From assembly GCA_934168245.1 (NCBI GenBank), contig CAKPMY010000014.1, positions 1 to 40,166 of the forward strand: a DNA stretch of 40,166 bases, given 5' to 3'. Positions within the stretch are counted from its first letter, which is position 1. Each line of letters starts with the position of its first letter. The notes below the pieces were generated by a model. The model ran no database searches and was not told where the DNA came from. It saw only the letters and a list, made by a program, of their open reading frames with translations. This document shows positions 25,356-32,290 of this stretch, one piece after another. The stretch is from an uncultured Bacilli bacterium (GTDB taxonomy: Bacteria > Bacillota_I > Bacilli_A > RF39 > UBA660). Made by a program: the position numbers and the translations under genes.

Positions 25356-25877
25356 ATGAAAAAACTCTTAATAATTTTATCAATAATAGTCCTAGCCCTA
25401 ACCATAACTAAAAAGGAAAACGTCGTAGTTCCAACCAACTCAATCAGATTTAGAGTGATTGCTAATAGTAATACCGAACATGACCAAGATGTAAAAAAGA
25501 CTCTTGTAAAAAATCTATATAGTGAAATAAGACATATAAATACTTATTCCAAAGACATCTCTTCATCAAGAAAAATAATTCAAGAAAATATTCACAACTT
25601 TGATAAAGTAATTGAAAAGACCATAGAAAATGAATCGTACAATAACACCTATAATATTAATTATGGTACTAATCACTTCCCAGAAAAAGAGTATAAAGGA
25701 GTAATTTATCAAGAAGGAGATTACGAATCTTTAGTTATAACTCTAGGAGATGGCTTAGGTGATAACTTCTGGTGTGTCTTATTTCCTCCACTATGTCTTT
25801 TAGAAGCAGAAGATACAGAAACAGACGAAGTAGAATACACATCCTTCATAAAAGAAATCATAGACAAGTATTTTTAA
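25356..25877 (+). CDS. spoIIR: Stage II sporulation protein R (SpoIIR)
   Basis: This 173-aa secreted signalling protein is made in the forespore under sigma-F in known spore formers. It activates SpoIIGA to process pro-sigma-E in the mother cell. It has an N-terminal hydrophobic signal (about 3-18). The diagnostic IRFRVIANSNTEHDQDVK comes next, then INYGTNHFPEKEYKG, YQEGDYESLVITLGDGLGDN and FWCVLFPPLCLLE. These features are unmistakable. It follows prmC as in Bacillus. No separate sigma-F promoter was recognised. Its ribosome-binding site lies in the stem of the preceding terminator. Confidence 0.94.
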   Translation: MKKLLIILSIIVLALTITKKENVVVPTNSIRFRVIANSNTEHDQDVKKTLVKNLYSEIRHINTYSKDISSSRKIIQENIHNFDKVIEKTIENESYNNTYNINYGTNHFPEKEYKGVIYQEGDYESLVITLGDGLGDNFWCVLFPPLCLLEAEDTETDEVEYTSFIKEIIDKYF

Positions 25878-25910
25878 GACACAAAAGAATAAAATATATA
25901 AGGTGATATA

Positions 25911-26444
25911 ATGCAACAACTCCTTATATATTTTTTTATTGCCCTAGGCCTAAGTATGGATGCCTTTTCTTTAGCAATAGCCTATGGTACTAATAAAATA
26001 AGTTTAAAAAAAGAATTACTTTTAAGTATTTTTGTCGGCCTTTTTCACTACATAATGCCTCTTCTTGGTACTATAATTGGTGAAAAATTAAACTTTATTA
26101 TTAATGGTTCAAACATTATAGTTGGTCTAATTTTTTTAATCCTAGCCGCTGAAATGTATACCTCAATCGATGAAGAAAAAAAAGGTATGATTACAAACTT
26201 TCTCTCCATACTTTTCTTTTCTCTTACCGTAAGTATTGATAGTTTCTCCGTAGGAATAGCCCTAGGTATAACAAAAAATTATACGTCAGTTGCCTTTATA
26301 ATCTTCTCCATAGTAAGTGCAACCTTTACTTTACTTGGTTTACTCCTAGGTAAATATCTCTCCCAAAAACTAGAAAAAAAAGCCACTTATTTTGGAATTA
26401 TAATTTTAGTCTTACTAGCCCTAAAATACATTTTTCTAGGCTGA
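25911..26444 (+). CDS. mntP: MntP/YtaF-family manganese efflux protein
   Basis: This 177-aa membrane protein has six predicted helices arranged as an inverted repeat. Both halves carry the family motif: ALGLSMDAFSLAIAYG (about 12-27) and TVSIDSFSVGIALG (about 105-118), with the paired aspartates expected to coordinate the ion. MntP exports Mn2+; YtaF relatives are linked to sporulation. Position after spoIIR matches Bacillus, where mntP (ywlD) lies in the same cluster. No yybP-ykoY-type Mn riboswitch is seen in the short upstream gap. The gene ends with TGA. Confidence 0.88.
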   Translation: MQQLLIYFFIALGLSMDAFSLAIAYGTNKISLKKELLLSIFVGLFHYIMPLLGTIIGEKLNFIINGSNIIVGLIFLILAAEMYTSIDEEKKGMITNFLSILFFSLTVSIDSFSVGIALGITKNYTSVAFIIFSIVSATFTLLGLLLGKYLSQKLEKKATYFGIIILVLLALKYIFLG

Positions 26445-26479
26445 TTTACGTGTATTTACTTAATAATAGTCTCAAATTA

Positions 26480-26508
26480 TTGACAAAAGAATTTAATTTT
26501 CTTATGAT
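26480..26508 (+). promoter_or_regulatory. Strong promoter for fba
   Basis: The -35 is a perfect TTGACA (26480-26485), the spacer 17 bases, and the -10 TATGAT (26503-26508). This is the best consensus promoter in the window. The predicted leader is only about 12 bases long. Confidence 0.9.
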
Positions 26509-26525
26509 TTAATTGGGTGATTATA

Positions 26526-27368
26526 ATGTTATCAAATTTTATTGAGATGTTACAAAAAGCCAAAGAAAATCATTATGCTGTACCACATTTCAATATTAAT
26601 AATTTAGAATGGACAAAATACATATTAGAAGAATGTAATGAATTAAATATTCCTGTAATTTTAGGAGTAAGCGAATCTGCCGCTAAATACATGGGTGGCT
26701 ACTTAGTAGTAACTAACATGGTAACTGCTTTAATTAAAACATTAAATATAACTATTCCTGTTTGTCTACATTTAGACCATGGAAGTAGTTTGGAAAGTTG
26801 TAAACAAGCAATCGACGCTGGATTTTCATCAGTAATGATAGATGCTTCCAAACATGAACTATCTGAAAATATAAAAATAACTAAAGAAGTAGTAGAATAT
26901 GCTCATGCAAAAGGAATAAGTGTCGAAGCCGAAGTTGGTCATATAGGAAAAACAGAAGACGTAGTCTCTAGTTCTACTAATGCTACTTTAGAGGATTGTC
27001 TAGAGTTATATGAAAATACTAACATAGACTCTCTAGCCCCAGCCTTAGGTAGTGTTCATGGTTTCTACAAAGGAGAGCCTAACCTAGACTTTGAAACTAT
27101 GCAAAAAATAAATGAAGCCTTACCAATTCCTCTAGTATTACATGGTGGAACTGGTATTCCTAATGACAAAATTCAAAAAGCCATTCAATCAGGAATATCT
27201 AAAATAAATATAAATACTGATTTACAAGCAGTATGGAGTAAAGAAGTAAGAAAATATCTACTTGATAATGAAACTGTTTATGATCCAAGAAAAATAATCG
27301 GAGCAGGTGAGCCTGCAATGAAACAAAGAGTACGAGAAATAGTAACCTTATTTGGAACAAAGTTATAA
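26526..27368 (+). CDS. fba: Fructose-bisphosphate aldolase, class II
   Basis: This 280-aa zinc-dependent aldolase cleaves fructose 1,6-bisphosphate in glycolysis. It has the N-terminal AVPHFNINNLEW, and CLHLDHGSSLESC with the catalytic Asp and the first Zn histidine. SVEAEVGHIGKTED and LVLHGGTGIPND carry the other Zn histidines. ININTDLQAVW contributes the phosphate site. The ATG at 26526 is chosen over a GTG at 26517 that belongs to the GGGTGA ribosome-binding region. The near-consensus promoter fits a highly expressed enzyme. Confidence 0.96.
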   Translation: MLSNFIEMLQKAKENHYAVPHFNINNLEWTKYILEECNELNIPVILGVSESAAKYMGGYLVVTNMVTALIKTLNITIPVCLHLDHGSSLESCKQAIDAGFSSVMIDASKHELSENIKITKEVVEYAHAKGISVEAEVGHIGKTEDVVSSSTNATLEDCLELYENTNIDSLAPALGSVHGFYKGEPNLDFETMQKINEALPIPLVLHGGTGIPNDKIQKAIQSGISKININTDLQAVWSKEVRKYLLDNETVYDPRKIIGAGEPAMKQRVREIVTLFGTKL

Positions 27369-27395
27369 TATATATTAGGTAGATGGAGGTGTAGA

Positions 27396-28649
27396 ATGAA
27401 AATAATTGAAATAGACGGAGGACATAAATTAACAGGGTCCATAAGAGTATCCGGAGCGAAAAACGCAACAGTTGCCTTAATACCAGCCGCAATTCTAACG
27501 GATGAAGAAGTAACTATTTGTAATGTCCCAGAAATAACTGATACTGAAGCCTTATGTGACATCTTAAAAAGTTTAAATGTCAGTATCAAAAGAGCCAGTG
27601 AAAGTATAATTATTGATCCAAAAGAAATGGAAAATATCGAAATAGCTGAAAAGTACTCTAAAAAATTAAGAGCTTCATATTATTTTATGGGTGCGTTATT
27701 AAGTAAGTACGGTAAAGCAGTTATGTATTTCCCAGGTGGTTGTTCGATAGGAGCAAGACCAATCGATCTACATTTAAAAGGATTTGAAGCCTTAGGTGCC
27801 AAAGTAATTGTAGACAAAAACAAATATACAGTCGTAGCCGATGAACTAAAAGGTGCTAATATTTATCTAGACATTGCTTCAGTAGGAGCAACTATAAATA
27901 TCATGTTAGCAGCCGTAAAAGCCAAAGGAACAACTGTCATTGACAATGCTGCTAAAGAACCAGAAATAGTAAATGTTGCTACTTTCTTAAATAATATGGG
28001 AGCAAAAATAACAGGAGCTGGAACTTCTACAATAAAAATAGAAGGAGTAGATTACCTACATCAATGCTTTCATGAAGTAATACCAGATAGAATTGAAGCC
28101 GGAACTTATATTATTATTGGTGCCCTAAATGGTGCTCCATTAAAAGTAACTAATATCATTCCAGAACATCTAGATGCTCTAATATCTAAACTAGAAGAAA
28201 TTGGAGTAAACCTAGAACTAGGTTCAGATTACGTTATAATAAATAGTCAAGATACTTATAAATCAACAACTATAAAAACTGCTGTTTATCCAGGTTTCCC
28301 AACTGACTTGCAACAACCATTCTCCGTGCTATTAACCCAGTCATCTGGCAAATCAAAAGTAATAGAAACTATTTGGGAAAACAGATTTATGCATATTCCT
28401 TATTTAAGAGAATTAGGTGCTGATGTTACCGTAAAAAACCAAACAGCAACTATAATTGGCCCAACTAAGTTAACTGGAACTCAAGTAGTTGCAACTGACC
28501 TAAGAGCTGGAGCAGCCATGGTAGCGGCAGGTCTTAAAGCCGAAGGCAAAACAGTTATAACTAATGCTGAACATATACTTAGAGGTTATGAAGATATAGT
28601 CGAAAAGTTATCAGAAGTAGGTGCTAAAATAAGAATAAAAGAAATATAA
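27396..28649 (+). CDS. murA: UDP-N-acetylglucosamine 1-carboxyvinyltransferase MurA
   Basis: This 417-aa enzyme is the first committed step of peptidoglycan synthesis, transferring enolpyruvate from PEP to UDP-GlcNAc. The N-terminal SGAKNATVALIPAAIL carries the catalytic Lys-Asn pair. The mobile loop FPGGCSIGARPIDLHLKGF carries the PEP-reactive, fosfomycin-sensitive Cys116. The C-terminal DLRAGAAMVAAGLKAEG block is intact. It starts 28 bases after fba with a GGAGGT site. In Bacilli a murA copy in this position heads a murA-spoIID-spoIIQ-mbl neighbourhood, partly kept here. Confidence 0.97.
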   Translation: MKIIEIDGGHKLTGSIRVSGAKNATVALIPAAILTDEEVTICNVPEITDTEALCDILKSLNVSIKRASESIIIDPKEMENIEIAEKYSKKLRASYYFMGALLSKYGKAVMYFPGGCSIGARPIDLHLKGFEALGAKVIVDKNKYTVVADELKGANIYLDIASVGATINIMLAAVKAKGTTVIDNAAKEPEIVNVATFLNNMGAKITGAGTSTIKIEGVDYLHQCFHEVIPDRIEAGTYIIIGALNGAPLKVTNIIPEHLDALISKLEEIGVNLELGSDYVIINSQDTYKSTTIKTAVYPGFPTDLQQPFSVLLTQSSGKSKVIETIWENRFMHIPYLRELGADVTVKNQTATIIGPTKLTGTQVVATDLRAGAAMVAAGLKAEGKTVITNAEHILRGYEDIVEKLSEVGAKIRIKEI

Positions 28650-28670
28650 TTTAATAGTTATATTTCTTTT
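28637..28670 (+). terminator. Intrinsic terminator overlapping the murA stop
   Basis: A 13-bp AT-rich stem (28637-28649 with 28658-28670) has an 8-base loop and continues into T. The stop codon (28647-28649) forms the end of the left arm. Confidence 0.65.
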
Positions 28671-28686
28671 TATTTTGGAGGTACTT

Positions 28687-29427
28687 ATGAAATTTATAAA
28701 AAAACACTATAAACTTATAATTACCATAATTGTTATCTTATTAATATTTCTAATTTTCAAACTAAACAATAAAAATAATCAAAACTATATTTCTCTAGGA
28801 GATGGTTATGCTCTAGGCAAAAACTCTTATGGCCAAATAGATTATGGCTATAGTGATTATTATAAAGATTACTTAAGTACTAATGATTATCTTAATAGAT
28901 ATATAAAGTCCTTCTCAACAGAAACAATGACTATTAATTCTCTACTAGACAGTATTTCTATAAATAAAAAAATAGTTTTACATGACCAAGAATACAACTT
29001 AAAACAAACTCTAAGAGAAAGTACTATTCTAACTCTCTCAATCGGTTTAAATGATCTTATCTATCAAATGAGCCTAAGTGAAGAACTAACTGATTCAACT
29101 ATTGATAAAATAATTTCTAATATTGAAAAAGACTATAAAAAACTAATCCGAGAAATAAAAAAGCACTATCAATATGACATATGTGTAGTTGGTTACTACA
29201 GTGTAAATGCTAATACTTATCTAAATAAAGGTATTAGAAAATTAAATAATATCTATAGAAATGATAAAGATGTTATCTATATAGATACCTACAGTCTCTT
29301 CGAATCTAATAAATCCTATCGTTCTAGAAGTCAAAGTATTTACCCAAATAATAAAGGATATGAAGCAATATCAAGACAAATAGTCTTAAAAACATCAAAA
29401 AAACTTGAAAAGTCTAGAAATAACTGA
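28687..29427 (+). CDS. SGNH/GDSL-like membrane-anchored protein lacking catalytic residues
   Basis: This 246-aa protein has a short basic N-terminus and one membrane anchor (about 9-26), with the domain outside the cell. The domain follows the SGNH hydrolase plan. Block I is YISLGDGYALG, block III is LSIGLNDL with N122, and block V is YPNNKGYEAIS. The nucleophile Ser of GDS is Gly40 (codon GGT). The block V histidine is Tyr219, and the usual Asp three residues earlier is Gln. With the nucleophile and histidine missing it is probably a non-enzymatic binding protein. It occupies the place of spoIID between murA and spoIIQ. The ATG at 28687 follows TGGAGGT; the TTG at 28675 overlaps that site. 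Confidence 0.8.
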   Translation: MKFIKKHYKLIITIIVILLIFLIFKLNNKNNQNYISLGDGYALGKNSYGQIDYGYSDYYKDYLSTNDYLNRYIKSFSTETMTINSLLDSISINKKIVLHDQEYNLKQTLRESTILTLSIGLNDLIYQMSLSEELTDSTIDKIISNIEKDYKKLIREIKKHYQYDICVVGYYSVNANTYLNKGIRKLNNIYRNDKDVIYIDTYSLFESNKSYRSRSQSIYPNNKGYEAISRQIVLKTSKKLEKSRNN

Positions 29428-29433
29428 TATACT
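29405..29433 (+). promoter_or_regulatory. Promoter for rpmE inside the end of the SGNH-like gene
   Basis: The -35 is TTGAAA (29405-29410), the spacer 17 bases, and the -10 TATACT (29428-29433), preceded by TGA to give an extended -10. It leaves a leader of about 50 bases containing a small ATGAC/GTCAT hairpin, which could be a short L31-type leader; that is uncertain. Confidence 0.7.
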
Positions 29434-29488
29434 AATAACGCATTTAATTACTATGACTAATGTTGTCATGGCGGAAGGAGAGAAGAAT

Positions 29489-29704
29489 ATGAAAAAGGAT
29501 ATACATCCAGAAATGATGGATTGTACAGTAACTTGTGCTTGTGGAGAAACTTTTACAGTTAAATCAACTAAACCTGAAATCTCTGTTGAAGTTTGTTCTA
29601 AATGTCATCCATTCTATACTGGAAAACAAAGTAGAGCATCTCGTGCTGGTAGAGTTGATAAATTCAATAGAAAATATGGCCTAGATCAAAATAAAGCTGC
29701 TTAA
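29489..29704 (+). CDS. rpmE: 50S ribosomal protein L31, zinc-binding type
   Basis: This 71-aa protein begins MKKDIHPEM. It has the L31 core with four cysteines in the zinc-binding arrangement: C16 and C18 (TCACGE), then C36 and C39 (CSKCHPFYTGKQ). It is therefore the C+ form and not the zinc-independent YtiA form. The C-terminal GRVDKFNRKYGL is typical. The ATG at 29489 lies eight bases after GGAAGGAG; longer in-frame starts upstream overlap the preceding gene and are rejected. It bridges the 50S and 30S subunits. Confidence 0.96.
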   Translation: MKKDIHPEMMDCTVTCACGETFTVKSTKPEISVEVCSKCHPFYTGKQSRASRAGRVDKFNRKYGLDQNKAA

Positions 29705-29717
29705 TCGCAGTTTTTTT
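29694..29717 (+). terminator. Intrinsic terminator of rpmE
   Basis: The stem AAGCTGC/GCAGTTT (one G-U pair) is followed by a T run. The rpmE stop (29702-29704) is in the loop. Confidence 0.7.
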
Positions 29718-29753
29718 ATTTTTTATTGAAATGTTTATGTTTAACAATATCCG

Positions 29754-29762
29754 TGTTATAAT
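29754..29762 (+). promoter_or_regulatory. Extended -10 promoter for rpiB
   Basis: TGTTATAAT lies 54 bases before the rpiB start. The -35 region is weak (TTTATG). Confidence 0.6.
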
Positions 29763-29815
29763 TAAAGCATACATAAATAGTCAAAATAAAAAGATTATTT
29801 ACAAGGAGGAATAAA

Positions 29816-30259
29816 ATGAAAATAGGTTTTGCATCTGATCATAGAGGCTATGCTTTAAAAGAAAAACTAATATCTGAATTAAAAAAAGAAAATTATGAAA
29901 TAATAGATTATGGAACTTACTCCGAAGAATCAACTGATTATCCAGATTATGCCTTTTTACTAGGCAAAAACGTTGTGAAAAAAAATGTTGACTTTGGAGT
30001 TGCTATATGTGGTTCCGGAATTGGTATTAGTATTGCCTGCAATAAAGTAAAAGGAATTCGTTGTGCTAAAGTAACTACTAAAGAAGAAGCAGAAGTAACA
30101 AGGATTGATAATAATTCAAATATAGTTGCTTTTGGAGAAAAAACATCTTTTGAAGATGCTCTAGCAATAGTAAAAACATTTATTACAACAGAGTTTTCTA
30201 ATTTAGAAAAACATCAAAGAAGAATAGACAAAATAACAGCATACGAGGAAAATAACTAA
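29816..30259 (+). CDS. rpiB: Ribose-5-phosphate isomerase B
   Basis: This 147-aa RpiB/LacAB-family isomerase interconverts ribose 5-phosphate and ribulose 5-phosphate in the pentose phosphate pathway. It begins MKIGFASDHRGYALKEKL and has the active-site cysteine in VAICGSGIGISIACNKV (near residue 66). It also has the IRCAKVTTKEEA and NIVAFGEKT blocks. Length is standard. Strong AAGGAGG site. Its stop overlaps the start of the DUF1146 gene by one base. An allose-specific role is not excluded. Confidence 0.93.
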   Translation: MKIGFASDHRGYALKEKLISELKKENYEIIDYGTYSEESTDYPDYAFLLGKNVVKKNVDFGVAICGSGIGISIACNKVKGIRCAKVTTKEEAEVTRIDNNSNIVAFGEKTSFEDALAIVKTFITTEFSNLEKHQRRIDKITAYEENN

Positions 30260-30456
30260 TGTCTGGCAAATTCTTTCTATATGTAGCTGTAACAATACTA
30301 GTTGTTTGGGCACTAGACTCTGTAAATATAAATCAAATTTTCAAAAAAAATAAAGTACTACAAGCACGTGTCTTTTACTTTTTATTAGGCATATCAATGA
30401 TATACTTAGTTACGAATTTTATAATGGATTTATTTACTTCTGGAAAAATTTTTTAA
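30259..30456 (+). CDS. DUF1146 membrane protein (YwzB-like)
   Basis: This 65-aa protein has two membrane helices (about 4-20 and 38-60) separated by the loop ALDSVNINQIFKKNKVLQAR. That loop matches the DUF1146/YwzB pattern of Trp, Leu, Asn and a basic KxxxxQAR segment. In Bacillus ywzB lies next to murAA-spoIID, so its place near murA and spoIIQ is consistent. Function unknown. It is translationally coupled to rpiB. A weak A/U-only hairpin and a run of twelve T (30469-30480) follow and may end the transcript. Confidence 0.8.
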   Translation: MSGKFFLYVAVTILVVWALDSVNINQIFKKNKVLQARVFYFLLGISMIYLVTNFIMDLFTSGKIF

Positions 30457-30507
30457 AAGAAGTATAAATCTTTTTTTTTTGTCAAAACTTATAATGAGGT
30501 GAAAAAA

Positions 30508-31143
30508 ATGACAAAGAGAAAATTAAAGTCCTTCGTAATACCAAGTATCGCAATATTCTTAATCATGTTAGGTACATTTATTAGTATTGTAAGTATGAAA
30601 GAATCTGGAAAGAAAGATGAACCATTAGAAAATGTTGACTTTGTAACAGGAACAGTCGTAAATGATAATATCCCTGTTATCAACACAACAGTAAAAGTTA
30701 TTAAACCTTATACAGATGAAAGTGTAACAGTTGGAAAATACTTCTATGATTATAAAGGTACAAAGGAACAACAAGAAAAGTCAATTATTTATCATGAGAA
30801 TACTTACTTACAAAATTCTGGTATTGACTTTATTAGTCAAAATGTATTTGATGTAGTATCTATTTTACCTGGAACAGTTGCTGATGTAAGTGACAATGAA
30901 AGCCTAGGTAAAACAGTACAAATCAAGCATGATAACGGATACGTATCAGTATACCAAAGTTTAAGTGAAGTATCCGTAAAAAAAGGAGATAGTATTAGTC
31001 AAGGACAAACAATTGGTAAATCAGGAACTAATGAATTAGATAAAGAAATGGGAAATCACTTACACTTCGAACTATATGCAAATGGTCAAGTAGTAGATCC
31101 TATGCTTTACTTAGATAAAGACTTGTCAAAACCAGAAGAGTAA
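30508..31143 (+). CDS. spoIIQ: SpoIIQ-like protein with degenerate M23 domain
   Basis: This 211-aa protein has one N-terminal membrane helix (about 10-28), a linker, and a C-terminal LytM/M23 domain. The pattern YLQNSGIDF...FDVVSILPGTVADVSDNESLGKTV (quoted in parts), YVSVYQSLSEVSVKKGD and QGQTIGKSGTNE matches SpoIIQ. SpoIIQ pairs with SpoIIIAH to form the forespore-mother cell channel. The first zinc histidine is replaced by Asn103 while D107 and H184/H186 remain, so the peptidase is probably inactive, like Bacillus SpoIIQ. It sits directly before mbl as in Bacilli. The ATG at 30508 follows GAGGTG; TATAAT at 30490-30495 is too close to serve as a normal promoter. Confidence 0.85.
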   Translation: MTKRKLKSFVIPSIAIFLIMLGTFISIVSMKESGKKDEPLENVDFVTGTVVNDNIPVINTTVKVIKPYTDESVTVGKYFYDYKGTKEQQEKSIIYHENTYLQNSGIDFISQNVFDVVSILPGTVADVSDNESLGKTVQIKHDNGYVSVYQSLSEVSVKKGDSISQGQTIGKSGTNELDKEMGNHLHFELYANGQVVDPMLYLDKDLSKPEE

Positions 31144-31162
31144 TACTAATTACTCTTTTTTT
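31136..31162 (+). terminator. Intrinsic terminator of spoIIQ
   Basis: The stem AGAGTAAT/ATTACTCT (plus an A-T pair) has an ACTA loop and a run of T. The stop codon (31141-31143) is inside the left arm. Confidence 0.85.
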
Positions 31163-31220
31163 AATAAATATTACTAAAGAATAATATATTATAAATGAAT
31201 ATAGGAAAGGATGTGATTTA

Positions 31221-32216
31221 GTGTTATCAAAAGATATAGGTATCGATTTAGGAACAGCTAATGTTTTAATCTATGTAAAAGGAGAAGGCATAGTTTTAGA
31301 TGAACCAAGTATTGTTGCTGTTGAAAATGAAACTAAGAAAGTAGTAGCCGTCGGTAGTGAAGCCAAGGAAATGCTAGGTAGAACTCCAGGTAAAATAAAA
31401 GCCATAAAGCCTATGAAAGATGGAGTAATAGCCGACTTTGAAATAACTGAAATAATGTTAAATGAGTTTATTAAAAAGATAAAGGTTAAAAATCTTTTTT
31501 CAAGACCAAGAATTTTAATATGTTGTCCTACTAATATTACTCAAGTAGAAAAGAATGCTATAAGAGAAGCAGCCGAACAAACTGGAGCAAGAAAAGTCTA
31601 CATCGAAGAAGAGCCAAAAGTAGCCGCTATCGGAGCCGGTATGGATATATCCGAACCCGTTGCCAATATGGTTATCGATATTGGAGGAGGCACAACAGAT
31701 ATTGCTATTTTATCTCTAAATGGTATTGTAATTTCTTCTTCTATCAAGGTAGCAGGAAATACTTTTGATCAAGATATAATTAATTATATAAAGGATAAAT
31801 ATAAGTTGCTAATAGGTGAAAAAACAGCTGAAGATATAAAAATAAACTTTTCAACTGTCTATAAACCAAGTCGTAAATTAAAAAGAGAAGTAAAAGGTCG
31901 CAGTTTGATAACTGGTCTTCCATCATCTATTGAAATTACTCAAGATGAAACAACTGAAGCCCTAAAAGAGAGTGTTGATAAAATCGTAAAAGAAACAATC
32001 CAAGTTTTAGAACAAGCAGACCCAGAGTTATCCGCAGATATTGTGGAAAAAGGTATTGTTCTAACTGGCGGAGGAACCATGTTAAAAGGACTTTTAAATG
32101 TATTAGAACAAGAATTAAAAGTATCAATTTTAATAGCCGAGTCTCCTCTAACATGTGTAGTAGAAGGAACCGGTATTCTTTTAAATAATATAAAAAGTTT
32201 AAATGACCAACAATAA
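31221..32216 (+). CDS. mbl: Rod shape-determining protein Mbl/MreB family
   Basis: This 331-aa actin-like ATPase forms membrane-bound filaments that guide the elongasome. It begins KDIGIDLGTANVLIYVKGEGIVLDEPS (phosphate 1 loop, quoted in parts) and continues with CCPTNITQVEKNA, EEPKVAAIGAG, VIDIGGGTTDIAILSLNG (phosphate 2) and VLTGGGTMLKGL (adenosine motif). The start resembles Bacillus Mbl more than MreB. Position after spoIIQ supports Mbl. GTG start. The cell is therefore expected to have a lateral wall-synthesis machinery. Confidence 0.93.
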   Translation: MLSKDIGIDLGTANVLIYVKGEGIVLDEPSIVAVENETKKVVAVGSEAKEMLGRTPGKIKAIKPMKDGVIADFEITEIMLNEFIKKIKVKNLFSRPRILICCPTNITQVEKNAIREAAEQTGARKVYIEEEPKVAAIGAGMDISEPVANMVIDIGGGTTDIAILSLNGIVISSSIKVAGNTFDQDIINYIKDKYKLLIGEKTAEDIKINFSTVYKPSRKLKREVKGRSLITGLPSSIEITQDETTEALKESVDKIVKETIQVLEQADPELSADIVEKGIVLTGGGTMLKGLLNVLEQELKVSILIAESPLTCVVEGTGILLNNIKSLNDQQ

Positions 32217-32230
32217 GTTGGTTTTCTTTT
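32206..32230 (+). terminator. Intrinsic terminator of mbl
   Basis: The stem ACCAAC/GTTGGT has an AATAA loop that contains part of the stop codon, followed by TTTCTTTT. Confidence 0.75.
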
Positions 32231-32239
32231 GGAATATTC

Positions 32240-32267
32240 TTGCCAAAAATCTCAAATTTGGTATAAT
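32240..32267 (+). promoter_or_regulatory. Promoter for the tagO-like gene
   Basis: The -35 is TTGCCA (32240-32245), the spacer 16 bases, and the extended -10 TGGTATAAT (32259-32267). Confidence 0.8.
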
Positions 32268-32290
32268 TAAATAGGAAAGAAGTGAAATAT

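Noticed and set aside
25878..25910. Manganese riboswitch (yybP-ykoY) in front of mntP
   Set aside because: The gap is only 33 bases and has no conserved riboswitch sequence.
30469..30495. Twelve-T run followed by TATAAT as a complete promoter for spoIIQ
   Set aside because: TATAAT ends 12 bases before the spoIIQ ATG and merges with its ribosome-binding site, so a transcript starting there would lack a usable leader.
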